Shown here: positions 26,782 through 34,320 of the stretch, piece by piece
Layout: every line of letters starts with the position of its first letter
Position numbering within the stretch: the first letter of the stretch is position 1
Assembly: GCF_050563455.1 (NCBI RefSeq)
Contig: NZ_CP191777.1
Span: 1,550,001-1,614,000, forward strand
DNA length: 64,000 nt
DNA from: Crocosphaera watsonii
GTDB taxonomy: Bacteria; Cyanobacteriota; Cyanobacteriia; Cyanobacteriales; Microcystaceae
Reading direction: 5' to 3'
The notes under the pieces: generated by a model
The model's input: only the letters and a program-made list of their open reading frames with translations
What the model was told of the DNA's origin: nothing
Databases searched by the model: none
Made by a program: the position numbers and the translations under genes

Positions 26782-27894
26782 TTAAGGAAAATCTTCTTTT
26801 AACCAATCAGCAAATTCCTCGGTAAAACTATCATTTAAAATAGCCTCACGAATGCGTTGGGTAAACCTCACTAATTCTGTTACATTGTGCAACGATAGGA
26901 GGATATAACCGAGCATTTCCCGCGATCTCACTAAATGATTTAAATAAGCTCTAGAAAAGTTTTTACAAACGTAACAAGGACATTCAGGGTCTAAAGGGCT
27001 AAAATCTTCTCTAAATCGGGCATTTTTGAGGTTCCAGCGTTCCCCTCGTACCAATGCCGTCCCATGACGACCAAAACGAGTGGGAATAACACAATCAAAT
27101 AAATCGATCCCAGAAGCGATCGCCATCGCCATCTCCTTATAAGTTCCCACCCCCATCAAATAACGGGGTTTAGACTCAGGGAGCAAGGGAGTGGTAAATT
27201 TAACGATGTCACGGACTAAGGCCGGTTCTTCCCCCACACTCACCCCACCAATGGCATATCCGGGTAAATCTAAAGGAATTAAAGCAGATACCGCATCCGA
27301 TCGCAACTTAGGATAGGTTCCCCCTTGAACAATGCCAAATAAACCCTGATCCTGGGGTCTCTGATGGGCTTTGATGCACCTTTCTAACCAGCGATACGTC
27401 CGATCGGTTGCTGCTGCTACAGCGTCATAATCAGCGTCTCCTGGGGGACATTCATCAAAAGCCATGATCACGTCTGCACCCAAAGCATTTTGAATATGGA
27501 TAGATCGTTCAGGGGTTAACTCGATGATGCTACCATCCCGAGGAGAACGAAAAGTAACACCAATTTCTCTAATTTTTCGGAGTTTGCTGAGGCTAAAAAC
27601 TTGAAAGCCCCCAGAATCGGTTAAAATAGGACCATTCCACCCCATAAAGCTATGCAAACCTCCGGCAGCTTCCACAATCTTTTCCCCTGGTTGTAGATGT
27701 AGGTGATAAGTGTTGGCTAAAATCATCTGTGCGCCCGTTGTTTCCAGTTGTGCCGGGGTTAACCCTTTCACCGTTGCTAGGGTTCCTACAGGCATGAATC
27801 TAGGGGTTTCTACGATACCATGAGGGGTTGACCAAGTTCCGACTCTGGCTTGAGTATGAAGACATTTTTTTTGTAGTTGAAAAGAAAAGACCAT
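26782..27894 (-). CDS. tgt: tRNA-guanine transglycosylase
   Basis: Tgt exchanges the wobble guanine of GUN-anticodon tRNAs for the queuosine precursor preQ1. The 370-residue protein carries the general-base region LTDSGGFQVFSLSKL (about residue 90), GGVSVGEE, YLMGVGTYKEM, the nucleophile region IDLFDCVIPTR (about 260) and the zinc site CPCYVCKNFSRAYLNHL (about 300-330). It is 38 bp downstream of the MOSC gene on the same strand, probably one operon. queG in this window acts in the same pathway. Confidence 0.96.
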   Translation of the reverse strand: MVFSFQLQKKCLHTQARVGTWSTPHGIVETPRFMPVGTLATVKGLTPAQLETTGAQMILANTYHLHLQPGEKIVEAAGGLHSFMGWNGPILTDSGGFQVFSLSKLRKIREIGVTFRSPRDGSIIELTPERSIHIQNALGADVIMAFDECPPGDADYDAVAAATDRTYRWLERCIKAHQRPQDQGLFGIVQGGTYPKLRSDAVSALIPLDLPGYAIGGVSVGEEPALVRDIVKFTTPLLPESKPRYLMGVGTYKEMAMAIASGIDLFDCVIPTRFGRHGTALVRGERWNLKNARFREDFSPLDPECPCYVCKNFSRAYLNHLVRSREMLGYILLSLHNVTELVRFTQRIREAILNDSFTEEFADWLKEDFP

Positions 27895-27899
27895 ATTTC

Positions 27900-27936
27900 A
27901 GTTATCGGTTATCAGTTACCAGTTATCAGTTATCAA
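27900..27936. repeat. Heptamer STRR in the tgt-MOSC spacer
   Basis: About five degenerate copies of AGTTATC/GGTTATC/AGTTACC in tandem, reaching to the MOSC stop codon. This is a cyanobacterial short tandem repeat. Confidence 0.75.
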
Positions 27937-28736
27937 TTATTCATTATTTCCACTTCATCTCCAACTTTTAAGGAGCTTTCTTGTTGTAGGTTGATGATTT
28001 TTGTGTTAACGCTTACTCGATAGAAATGATTAAACTGGCTAGGGTTTACCCAACTGGGTAAGGTTTCTTTTCTTTTGGTTATAAGTTGTTTTTGAAAGTT
28101 GTTTGTTATTGTTCCTATATAAGAGTCTTTTGTCGGAACAATACATCTTTGACAAGGATGAATACCTTGAAAATTAACATTACCGATCCTAAAATCGACC
28201 CATTCATTTTTATTGGCAAACAATTGATCTTCCCAAAAAGCCGACACTCCATTAATTTCTAAATTTGCTCTGAATCTTCTTCTTATTTCCTCTATTGTTA
28301 GGTCAGGAAACCACTGAGCAATGGTTTGTAAGGTGGCTTTACTAATAATAGTTGGTCCAGAGGCGTTACTATCATCAGGAAAGCCAGTGAATTTATTTTC
28401 TTTTAAATACACCAAACAACCAAAATAGTCACTTAAGAAAATTTCTATTTGTTTCATTTCCCGTTGTAAATCAAAGGTTTGCTTTAAGTTATTATCTCTA
28501 TGTTCCAAAGTAACTTGACTTAAACTATTATTATAAGTTGCTCTGAGTTTATATATTTTGTTGTTACTTTTGGCATTAATTAACTTTTTTCCTTCAGTAA
28601 AAATTGCCCATTGTCTGTCATATTTTAAAGCACCGCCTTTGAGCAGTGTTGCTTGCGAAATAGATAAACCATCTAAAGATTTAATGGGATAGATGATGAT
28701 TTTGTCTAGAAAAGGTTTTTGGTTGATTAACTCCAT
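27933..28736 (-). CDS. MOSC-domain protein (YcbX-like)
   Basis: A 267-residue protein with the MOSC N-terminal beta-barrel (IIYPIKSLDGLSISQATLL) and a MOSC domain holding the conserved Cys in GIHPCQRCIVPTKDS (about residue 205). MOSC proteins bind a molybdenum cofactor with sulfur on this Cys. A role in reducing N-hydroxylated compounds is known for YcbX and mARC but is only inferred here. There is no C-terminal ferredoxin domain. It is upstream of tgt in the same direction. Confidence 0.85.
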   Translation of the reverse strand: MELINQKPFLDKIIIYPIKSLDGLSISQATLLKGGALKYDRQWAIFTEGKKLINAKSNNKIYKLRATYNNSLSQVTLEHRDNNLKQTFDLQREMKQIEIFLSDYFGCLVYLKENKFTGFPDDSNASGPTIISKATLQTIAQWFPDLTIEEIRRRFRANLEINGVSAFWEDQLFANKNEWVDFRIGNVNFQGIHPCQRCIVPTKDSYIGTITNNFQKQLITKRKETLPSWVNPSQFNHFYRVSVNTKIINLQQESSLKVGDEVEIMNN

Positions 28737-29196
28737 ACTGTCATCACTGTATTGAACCTCCCGTCGCGAGAGGCGCGAGGGATTCCCATATAGACTTTTA
28801 ACTAGACTACCGAAATAGTCCCCGTCAGACCGCCATTACTGTGCCGTATTATTTAACTTTCACGGGCGCACCGACCGCAAACGGATCTAAAATCTATTTA
28901 ATTTTTTGGCTGTGCGTCACCGCTAAACCTAATCTACCAGTCGCGTCACCTTTAAAATTCTTAGGGCGATATTTGTCCCGAAGATCTGAGGTAAGGGAAG
29001 CCAATCCCCTTAATATTCCGATGCGCTTTACCGCTACCTACCATTGTACTACGAGTCGAGGTATTTTGCCCAAAATTCATCCCCTCGGCTTTGCCGAGGG
29101 TCTTCTTTTGGAAGAAAGATAAAAATTCATAGCTTAGAAATTCAGTTAACCTCCTGGCTCACCTCCTGGGAGGGGCGGGGGTGGCTAGGGTTAGAG
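28737..29196. other. Non-coding structured stretch, likely a mobile-element relic
   Basis: This 460-bp stretch lies between the MOSC gene and the transposon at 29204. Its frames have no coherent protein motif, but it is more GC-rich than its surroundings and rich in stems: CCCTCGGC/GCCGAGGG at 29082-29100 and the CCTCCCGTCGCGAGAGG region near 28758. The two ends lie about 340 bp apart. It could be an IS200/IS605 end pair or a stand-alone guide-RNA-like (HEARO-type) element; this is not established. Confidence 0.4.
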
Positions 29197-29403
29197 GTGA
29201 GTATTGGACTTTGGATAAAAAACAATTGTTAGCGTAAATTTTACGCTAAACATATCTCCAGAGCTAAAATAGAGAATTAAGGTGATTTTAAAAACTCTCT
29301 TTCCATCTTTTTAGGGGATTTTAAATATTAAATAGCTTCATTCAGTTTCGGTTCCAATATAGATATCTAAGTAGCTTTCAGTTAGAGATTGAATGACTCG
29401 TTC

Positions 29404-29733
29404 TCATTCATCAATGAGATTTCTTCTAGTGAGTTTTTCTACAGCATCAATATGAGCAGAACTTCCGGCTCGTCCTAAATATTTATATTTGGTTTTTTTC
29501 TCATTATTAGTGGCCATAGGAAAAATTGATTCAGCAGCCTGTAGTTTATAATACCAGTAGATTGTTCCCTTTCCATTAACCTGATAACGAATAATATGAC
29601 AATTAGCTGGTGCTACTTCCCCTTCCCGTTCAATTTTCTTTATTTTCTGTTTAAGAGAGCGAATTAGACTCTTAATTTGTTTGGCTCTCAGGTGGACATC
29701 TTGACTGGTCTTAAGTTCGGAATGTGATGACAT
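29404..29733 (-). CDS. Small transposon accessory protein (DUF6788-like)
   Basis: A 109-residue basic protein. The N-terminal half is helical (LRAKQIKSLIRSLKQKIKKI) and the C-terminal half has strand-like segments (CHIIRYQVNGKGTIYWYYKL; KYKYLGRAGSSAHIDAVEKL). ATG 29733 is preceded by AAGG at a suitable distance; the frame opens further to a TTG at 29751. It is divergent from the transposase with a TTAGCG palindrome in between. I infer a DNA-binding regulator or transposition helper. The family name is from memory of the sequence pattern. Confidence 0.65.
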   Translation of the reverse strand: MSSHSELKTSQDVHLRAKQIKSLIRSLKQKIKKIEREGEVAPANCHIIRYQVNGKGTIYWYYKLQAAESIFPMATNNEKKTKYKYLGRAGSSAHIDAVEKLTRRNLIDE

Positions 29734-29767
29734 TAGCCTTAACTGTAACAAACAACCTCTTTTGATG

Positions 29768-29788
29768 TTAGCGTATATATTCCGCTAA
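29768..29788. promoter_or_regulatory. TTAGCG-N9-CGCTAA palindrome between the two transposon genes
   Basis: Six-base arms TTAGCG at 29768-29773 and CGCTAA at 29783-29788, in the intergenic space between the divergent genes. The same arms occur in both transposon ends (29229-29250 and 31334-31355). This suggests one protein binds all three sites, linking expression to transposition. Confidence 0.55.
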
Positions 29789-29812
29789 TTTATAAGGTAA
29801 TAAATTTTAAAA

Positions 29813-31252
29813 ATGACCAAAAATGAAACGGCTACGTCTGTCGAGGAATTCCTGGTGTGGAGGTCTAACCTCTTCCAAGGACTAAAAGCTAGAAAAGAAA
29901 CTATTATAGAATTACTCGATGCCCTCTCCAGTAACCAACAAGCTCACTCAGTCGTTGAATTGTCTCTCAATCCTTTATTTAGAAGAGATTATAACAGTTT
30001 ATATAGAGGAATTCAAGAGTTTTTACCCACTCAAACTGACCCTAATTATGAACAGAGAATTGAGACTTTATTTTCAGCGGTATCGAGAACAATTCCTCCC
30101 ACTTCAAAACATTATAACTTATTTGGTATTGACACAACTCCCTGTCCACGACGGTTTGGCGAAACGTTAGCGGATAAAACCTTTATTCATTACCCCAATC
30201 CAATTAAGGGAAATAAACCCATTAATATTGGACATTGTTATTCCGTTGTCTGCGCTTTACCTGACCAAATAGACACAGAAAAAGTCCCTTGGGCTGTCCC
30301 CTTATCAGGAGAGCGAGTCCCCTCTAAACATAAAGGAGTAAATCAAGGCAATCAACAACTAAAAAAAATCTGGCAAAGTTCTTTATTTTCTGATAAATTA
30401 TCTGTCTTAGTGGCTGATAGTGACTACAGCCAAAAGGATTTTATTGGGGAACAAGTTAAGCATGAAGACGTAGTTACTATTACAAGAGTTAGAAGTGACC
30501 GAGTTTTTTATCGTCAATTTATTCGGGACCCAAATCAAGCCAAAACTTCGGGACATCCCCGTTGGTATGGGGATAAATTTGACCTTAAAGATGACCAAAC
30601 TTGGACTGAACCTGATGAAGTTCATCATGTTCCCTTTACAACGAAAAAAGGTCGTCAATTAACAGTGACTATTTCGGGATGGAAACAGATGTTAATGAGA
30701 GGAACTAAAAACTATAAAATGAACAATCACCCCTTTACTTTACTCCAGATTGTTGTCAGAGCTCAAGAAAGAAATAGTATTTGGAAACCTATGTGGCTTA
30801 TTGTTATTGGTTCTCGGCGCGATGAGTTAAGTTTAGTTGATTGTTATCAGTGTTATCGACAACGTTATGACATGGAACATCTTTTTCGATTTGGTAAACA
30901 AAGATTATTGATGACATCTTATTTAACTCCCGATGTACATCATGAAGAAAATTGGTTTAAACTAACACTTCTTTCTTACGTAAATTCGTGGGCTGCCAGA
31001 AAATTAGCTGTGGTTTTACCCCGTGATTGGGAACAGTATTTGAAGACTAATAAATCCATCAAAATCACCCCTAGTCTAGTTCAAAGAGACTTTTCAAGAA
31101 TAATTACGACCTTGGGGACTTTCGCCAAATTTCCCAAACGTCGAGGTTTTTCTTCCGGACGTATTAAAGGTTACAAAAAAGCCCCACGAACTCGTCATGA
31201 TGTTATCAAGAAAGGGAGCAAAAAATCAACTAAAAACTTAAAAGCTCCTTAG
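29813..31252 (+). CDS. DDE transposase of the TTGGACTTTGG element
   Basis: A 479-residue transposase. Candidate catalytic residues are the Asp in YNLFGIDTTPCPR (about 105), the Asp in LSVLVADSDYSQKDF (about 200) and the Glu in RYDMEHLFRFGKQRLL (about 360). The C-terminus is very basic (KKGSKKSTKNLKAP). The start ATG is 24 bp from the palindrome. The IS family is not fixed; the long ends and 7-bp duplication do not fit IS630 or IS66. Confidence 0.85.
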   Translation: MTKNETATSVEEFLVWRSNLFQGLKARKETIIELLDALSSNQQAHSVVELSLNPLFRRDYNSLYRGIQEFLPTQTDPNYEQRIETLFSAVSRTIPPTSKHYNLFGIDTTPCPRRFGETLADKTFIHYPNPIKGNKPINIGHCYSVVCALPDQIDTEKVPWAVPLSGERVPSKHKGVNQGNQQLKKIWQSSLFSDKLSVLVADSDYSQKDFIGEQVKHEDVVTITRVRSDRVFYRQFIRDPNQAKTSGHPRWYGDKFDLKDDQTWTEPDEVHHVPFTTKKGRQLTVTISGWKQMLMRGTKNYKMNNHPFTLLQIVVRAQERNSIWKPMWLIVIGSRRDELSLVDCYQCYRQRYDMEHLFRFGKQRLLMTSYLTPDVHHEENWFKLTLLSYVNSWAARKLAVVLPRDWEQYLKTNKSIKITPSLVQRDFSRIITTLGTFAKFPKRRGFSSGRIKGYKKAPRTRHDVIKKGSKKSTKNLKAP

Positions 31253-31399
31253 TTTTCCTCAGAATCTATAGATTAGCCCTATTTGTCAGCCAATTTTATT
31301 GACTGATACAGAGCCGATTTTTTGGGATTTTAGTTTAGCGTAAAATATACGCTAACAAACTTTTTTTGTCCAAAGTCCAAGTGAGTAGCCTGACTTAAT

Positions 31400-31492
31400 T
31401 TACCCCTGAGTTTGCCAACCGATTAAACAGATAGCTGTGATGAGACTTAATATAGGTAAAATTATCCAGGGCTTGATTTTGTATCTTTTCAT
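31400..31492 (-). CDS. Possible 30-residue membrane peptide or gene fragment
   Basis: ATG to TAA; sequence MKRYKIKPWIILPILSLITA followed by ICLIGWQTQG. It looks like a signal anchor. It begins right after the transposon's 3' flank, so it may be the start of a gene that was truncated long ago. Weak support. Confidence 0.25.
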   Translation of the reverse strand: MKRYKIKPWIILPILSLITAICLIGWQTQG

Positions 31493-31532
31493 GACAATAA
31501 TTCCGAAGCGACCATAAATTTACTGTAAGATT

Positions 31533-31805
31533 ATGATAACAGTAGACTCAAATAACCGCTATAAAGCTGGTCTAGAAGTAGCTAAAGTACACGCTCAAAT
31601 TAAAGATGCTCGTAGCGACTTTCTCCACGAGTTAACCACTAAACTTGTGCGAGACAATGACTTAATTGCGATAGAAGACTTAGCTATTAGAAATATGGTG
31701 CGGAATGCACCGCCACTTTCCACTGCCGCGTTCCACGCCTTGAATTCAATTCAAGGTGGGTCGGCGGGAAAAAACCATAAATTAGCTAGGTCAATTAGGG
31801 GTTAA
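31533..31805 (+). pseudogene. TnpB relic A with in-frame palindromic insertion
   Basis: The frame matches the central part of TnpB: AGLEVAKVHAQIKDARSDFL and DNDLIAIEDLAIRNMV, then, after an insertion, KNHKLARSI. In TnpB the last two segments are contiguous. The RuvC Glu (AIEDL) is present; the first and last catalytic Asp are missing. It ends at a stop at 31803-31805. It is one of two relics here; the other (32380-32700) is on the opposite strand and covers the first RuvC motif. Confidence 0.8.
31701..31769 (+). repeat. 69-bp palindromic element inserted in frame in TnpB relic A
   Basis: The insert adds 23 codons (reading RNAPPLSTAAFHALNSIQGG then SAG) between NMV and KNHKLARSI. It keeps the frame open. 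It is GC-rich (GCGGAATGCACCGCC, CACTGCCGCGTTCCA). A longer relative lies in TnpB relic B at 32553-32663. Confidence 0.8.
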
Positions 31806-31821
31806 CGGTGCGATCGCTTAA

Positions 31822-32265
31822 TTAGTGAAGTGTGTCTTTACGGTCAAATTCTTGATACTTCTTCCCCAGAAAAAACTCAATATTGTTGATCTTGCTGTGC
31901 AAGGCCTTCTGTCTTTTTTCTACTATGGCAAGTTTTTTGAACAAGTCCGTTTTTAGCTGATCTATGTACGCTTTGTACAAAGGATTTCTCATCAAATCGG
32001 TCGAGGTATTGCTAGAGGTTGCGTGTTCACTAGGGGGGGAAGTTTTCCTTTTTATCACTTGGTTTCCTGCCATTCCGATCCCACCACCACCCAGCATGGT
32101 CAGAAAATTGTTAATGGTATCAGATACATTTTGAGATCCTTGCTTGGGAGCATTATTTGCTAAGACATCAAGCCAAGGAACTCCAACAATAATGATAAAC
32201 AGCAAGAAGACAACAATAACCTTTAAAAACCTCATCACCTTTTTTGAGGATAGAAAGCGACACAT
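31822..32265 (-). CDS. Hypothetical protein, membrane anchor plus coiled coil
   Basis: A 147-residue protein. The N-terminal signal or membrane helix (FLKVIVVFLLFIIIVGVPWL, about residues 14-33) is followed by a Gly-rich low-complexity segment (TMLGGGGIGMAGNQV). The C-terminal charged helix (LFKKLAIVEKRQKALHSKIN) may form a coiled coil. It lies between two TnpB relics. No family is recognised. Confidence 0.5.
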   Translation of the reverse strand: MCRFLSSKKVMRFLKVIVVFLLFIIIVGVPWLDVLANNAPKQGSQNVSDTINNFLTMLGGGGIGMAGNQVIKRKTSPPSEHATSSNTSTDLMRNPLYKAYIDQLKTDLFKKLAIVEKRQKALHSKINNIEFFLGKKYQEFDRKDTLH

Positions 32266-32379
32266 AATATTTAATCCTCTAATTAAGCGATCGCTTAAAT
32301 CTATTCTGGAAAGTTGTACTATGGGTTAACTAAGAAGTGATAGAACTTTTACTAGGGGTTTAGGTTGCGATCGCTTTTT

Positions 32380-32700
32380 CTAGATAACCCCTAGCAAAGT
32401 AGATGACCCCCTCTTTTTACGAGATAATCTGCGTTGTCTAATGGTTTTCCTTTTTGACAAGCGTTTCTCAAATTGAGGATTTTTTATCAATTCTCCATTG
32501 CTCAAAGCTAACAGTTTCTTGATACCCAAGTCACAGCCAATAGCAGTTTTGACCGCCGACCCACCTTGAATTGAATTAAAGGCGTCGAATGCGCTGCCGC
32601 GTTCCAGCAGGATTTCAACTCCTGCTGGAACGCGGCAGTGGAAAGCGGCGGTGCATTCCGCACCTGCTCTAAATCTTTCGGCTTTAATTGAGGAACATGC
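32380..32700 (-). pseudogene. TnpB relic B with palindromic insertion
   Basis: The minus strand reads KTAIGCDLGIKKLLALSNGE and then KNPQFEKRLSKRKTIRQRRL, the first RuvC motif (catalytic Asp in GCDLG) and following helix of TnpB. It stops at 32380-32382. Upstream it runs in frame through a 111-bp palindromic element (32553-32663), then SIKAERFRA, and meets a stop near 32701. Everything else of the gene is missing. Confidence 0.75.
32553..32663 (-). repeat. 111-bp palindromic element with 19-bp perfect hairpin in TnpB relic B
   Basis: It shares both ends with the 69-bp element at 31701-31769 but has about 39 extra bases. It contains a perfect inverted repeat of 19 bp, CTGCCGCGTTCCAGCAGGA at 32594-32612 and its complement at 32620-32638, with a 7-base loop. 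Its 3' part is read in the same frame as in relic A (NSIQGGSA). Confidence 0.85.
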
Positions 32701-32712
32701 TTATTTTCTAAT

Positions 32713-32788
32713 TAGGGGTCGAAGTGGTAGTCACCTACCACTACTCCCAGTCCGAACCGTGCATGAGACTTTCACCTCACACGGCTCT
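32713..32788 (-). ncRNA. Group II intron 3' end (domains V and VI)
   Basis: On the minus strand 32787-32754 form a 34-base domain V: it starts GAGCCGTG, has a GAAA tetraloop within GAGGTGAAAGTCTC, and ends GCACGGTTC, with the catalytic AGC triad. Domain VI follows: GTAGTGGTAG and CTACCACT pair around GTGA, with a candidate branch-point A in TTCGACC, and the intron ends near CCCCTAAT (about 32713). The rest of the intron is not adjacent. A candidate 5' end is at 18018, reachable by undoing the inversion. Confidence 0.85.
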
Positions 32789-32794
32789 CGGCAA

Positions 32795-32869
32795 TTAGTC
32801 CTTTGTCATAGGTACTGTTAACACATCGTCTTTCCATTCATAGCCATTATAAGTGCCAATCATAGAGCT
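32795..32869 (-). pseudogene. C-terminal 24 codons of the ORF at 20148, displaced by inversion
   Basis: The minus strand from 32869 reads SSMIGTYNGYEWKDDVLTVP then MTKD and TAA at 32795-32797. Joined at the IS630 target TA to the plus-strand frame ending at 20643, it continues exactly in frame (ACT-AGC). The stop lies 7 bases before domain V of the group II intron. Confidence 0.75.
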
Positions 32870-32870
32870 A

Positions 32871-34037
32871 GTGCAGCTTAGCAAAAATAATCCACCAGTC
32901 ACTTATGATCTTTAAAGCCCTTAAATTTCCAAACGAACGGCTTAGCAAAATGTTGATTAAAGTAATCAATAAAATTGAGAATTTTTTGGGATAGTTCTTC
33001 AGTTGAACGGACAGTAATTCTTTTGAGTAAACGCCTGACTAAGATCGAAAACCAACACTCAATTTGATTAAGCCACGATGTATGTTTGGGAATATAAACA
33101 AAGCGAATTCGATGAGATTCATCTGATAAAAAATCTGCTCTGCTGTCCATAGATTGCAGAATCCCCTCCTTTCCTTTTCTCCCCAAATCAATAGTAATTC
33201 CACAGCTTTCTGCTACTAATTTGACTAAGCTTTCCGATTTATGAGTGTTGAGTTTATCTACAATAAAAATCCATTCTGCTTTTTCATCAATCTTAATCGT
33301 TCTCTGGATATGTTCAGAAAAATCTTGTTCTGTTCTTGTCGGTCCAATAGAGGGACTAACAACTTTTCCTCTTGCCACATCCCAGTTCGCAATCAAGCTT
33401 AAAGTTCCGTGTCTTTCATATTCAAATTTGATTTTTTCTACTTGTTTAGGCTTGACTCTTTTGTTCGGAAATAATCTCTCAAGAGCTTGAATCCCTGTCA
33501 TTTCATCTGTACTAATTAAATGAATTCCTTGTTCTAACAAAGTTTTAGCTTCTTGATGAAGTTCACAGATATATTTGACTTGCTTTTTAAATTTTAAGGG
33601 ATCATCAATTTTGGCATTTAACCAGTAACGAACGAGATGTGGTTGTAATGTCGCTTCTTTTTAAAAAACGCCCCACACTACGGGGGGAAATCTTTTCGAC
33701 AATTCCTCTTTTTATGGCTTCATCCGCCAACTCTGAAGGTGTCCAATGGCTCACTGGTCTGTCTGATTTTTCACATTCTTCACAAGCGATCGCTACAATC
33801 TGGACTACTTGTTCGACCGTAAAGGATTTTGTTGTTCCAGGTCTTGGGCGATCGCTTAAAATTCCTTTGATCAAGACCATTAATGCTTTCTCCGTTACCT
33901 GTTGTTCTTCGGCGGCACTCAGTTTTTCTCTCTCCTCAAACCATCGCGATCGCCACTGACGCACTTGTACTCGGTCTAATTCTAATCTTCGACTAATCGA
34001 ACTATTGCTCTCTCCTGATGCTGCGGCTAAGATTAGC
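32871..34037 (-). mobile_element. IS630-family element, truncated copy
   Basis: It matches 18397-19563 of copy 1 base for base apart from a few substitutions, starting GTGCAGCTTAGC after TA. It stops abruptly at 34037, lacking about 211 bp including the transposase start and right end. A 79-bp right end in reverse orientation sits at 20644-20722. The transposase remnants (32899-33540 and 33605-33964, minus) share the A5 frame break of copy 1. Confidence 0.9.
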
Positions 34038-34290
34038 CTTAGAAAAGGGAGAAGGGGAGATAATACATCTAGGAGGAAGAAAGAGGGTTTCTCGTTATGA
34101 ATTTGGGAATTTAATGGCAGAAGTATTTAACTTTTCTCAAGACTTAATTACGCCTTGTTTACAGAAAGATGTCGTAATGGCTGCACCGCGATCGCCTGAT
34201 ACTTCTTTAGATAGTTCAAAAGCATTTCAATTAGGTTATCAACCCTTATCTTTAAGAGAAGAATTAGAACAATTAAAGAACAAAATATAA
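34038..34290 (+). pseudogene. SDR (RmlD-like) gene, C-terminal part
   Basis: The frame reads ALEKGEGEIIHLGGRKRVSR, YEFGNLMAEVFNF and DTSLDSSKAFQLGYQPLSLR then EELEQLKNK. This is the C-terminal substrate-domain end of RmlD-like SDR proteins. It starts directly at the truncated IS630, sharing a few bases with it. The N-terminal part is at 21918-22424 on the other strand. About 40 residues between the two parts appear to be lost. Confidence 0.85.
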
Positions 34291-34320
34291 AAAGAATAAG
34301 ATTACTGCTTTATGGATCAT

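Larger units (their letters stand above)
29204..31380 (+). mobile_element. Two-gene DDE transposon with 7-bp target duplication
   Basis: The 2177-bp element has terminal inverted repeats of nearly 50 bp. Both ends start TTGGACTTTGG, continue through an A-rich stretch, and enclose a subterminal palindrome of the form TTAGCG...CGCTAA. The direct repeat GTGAGTA flanks it at 29197-29203 and 31381-31387. It carries a small minus-strand gene and a divergent transposase gene. Confidence 0.92.

Noticed and set aside
28841..29232. Two plus-strand frames in the structured region
   Set aside because: No recognisable motifs, they overlap each other, and hairpin sequence is translated; non-coding is more likely.
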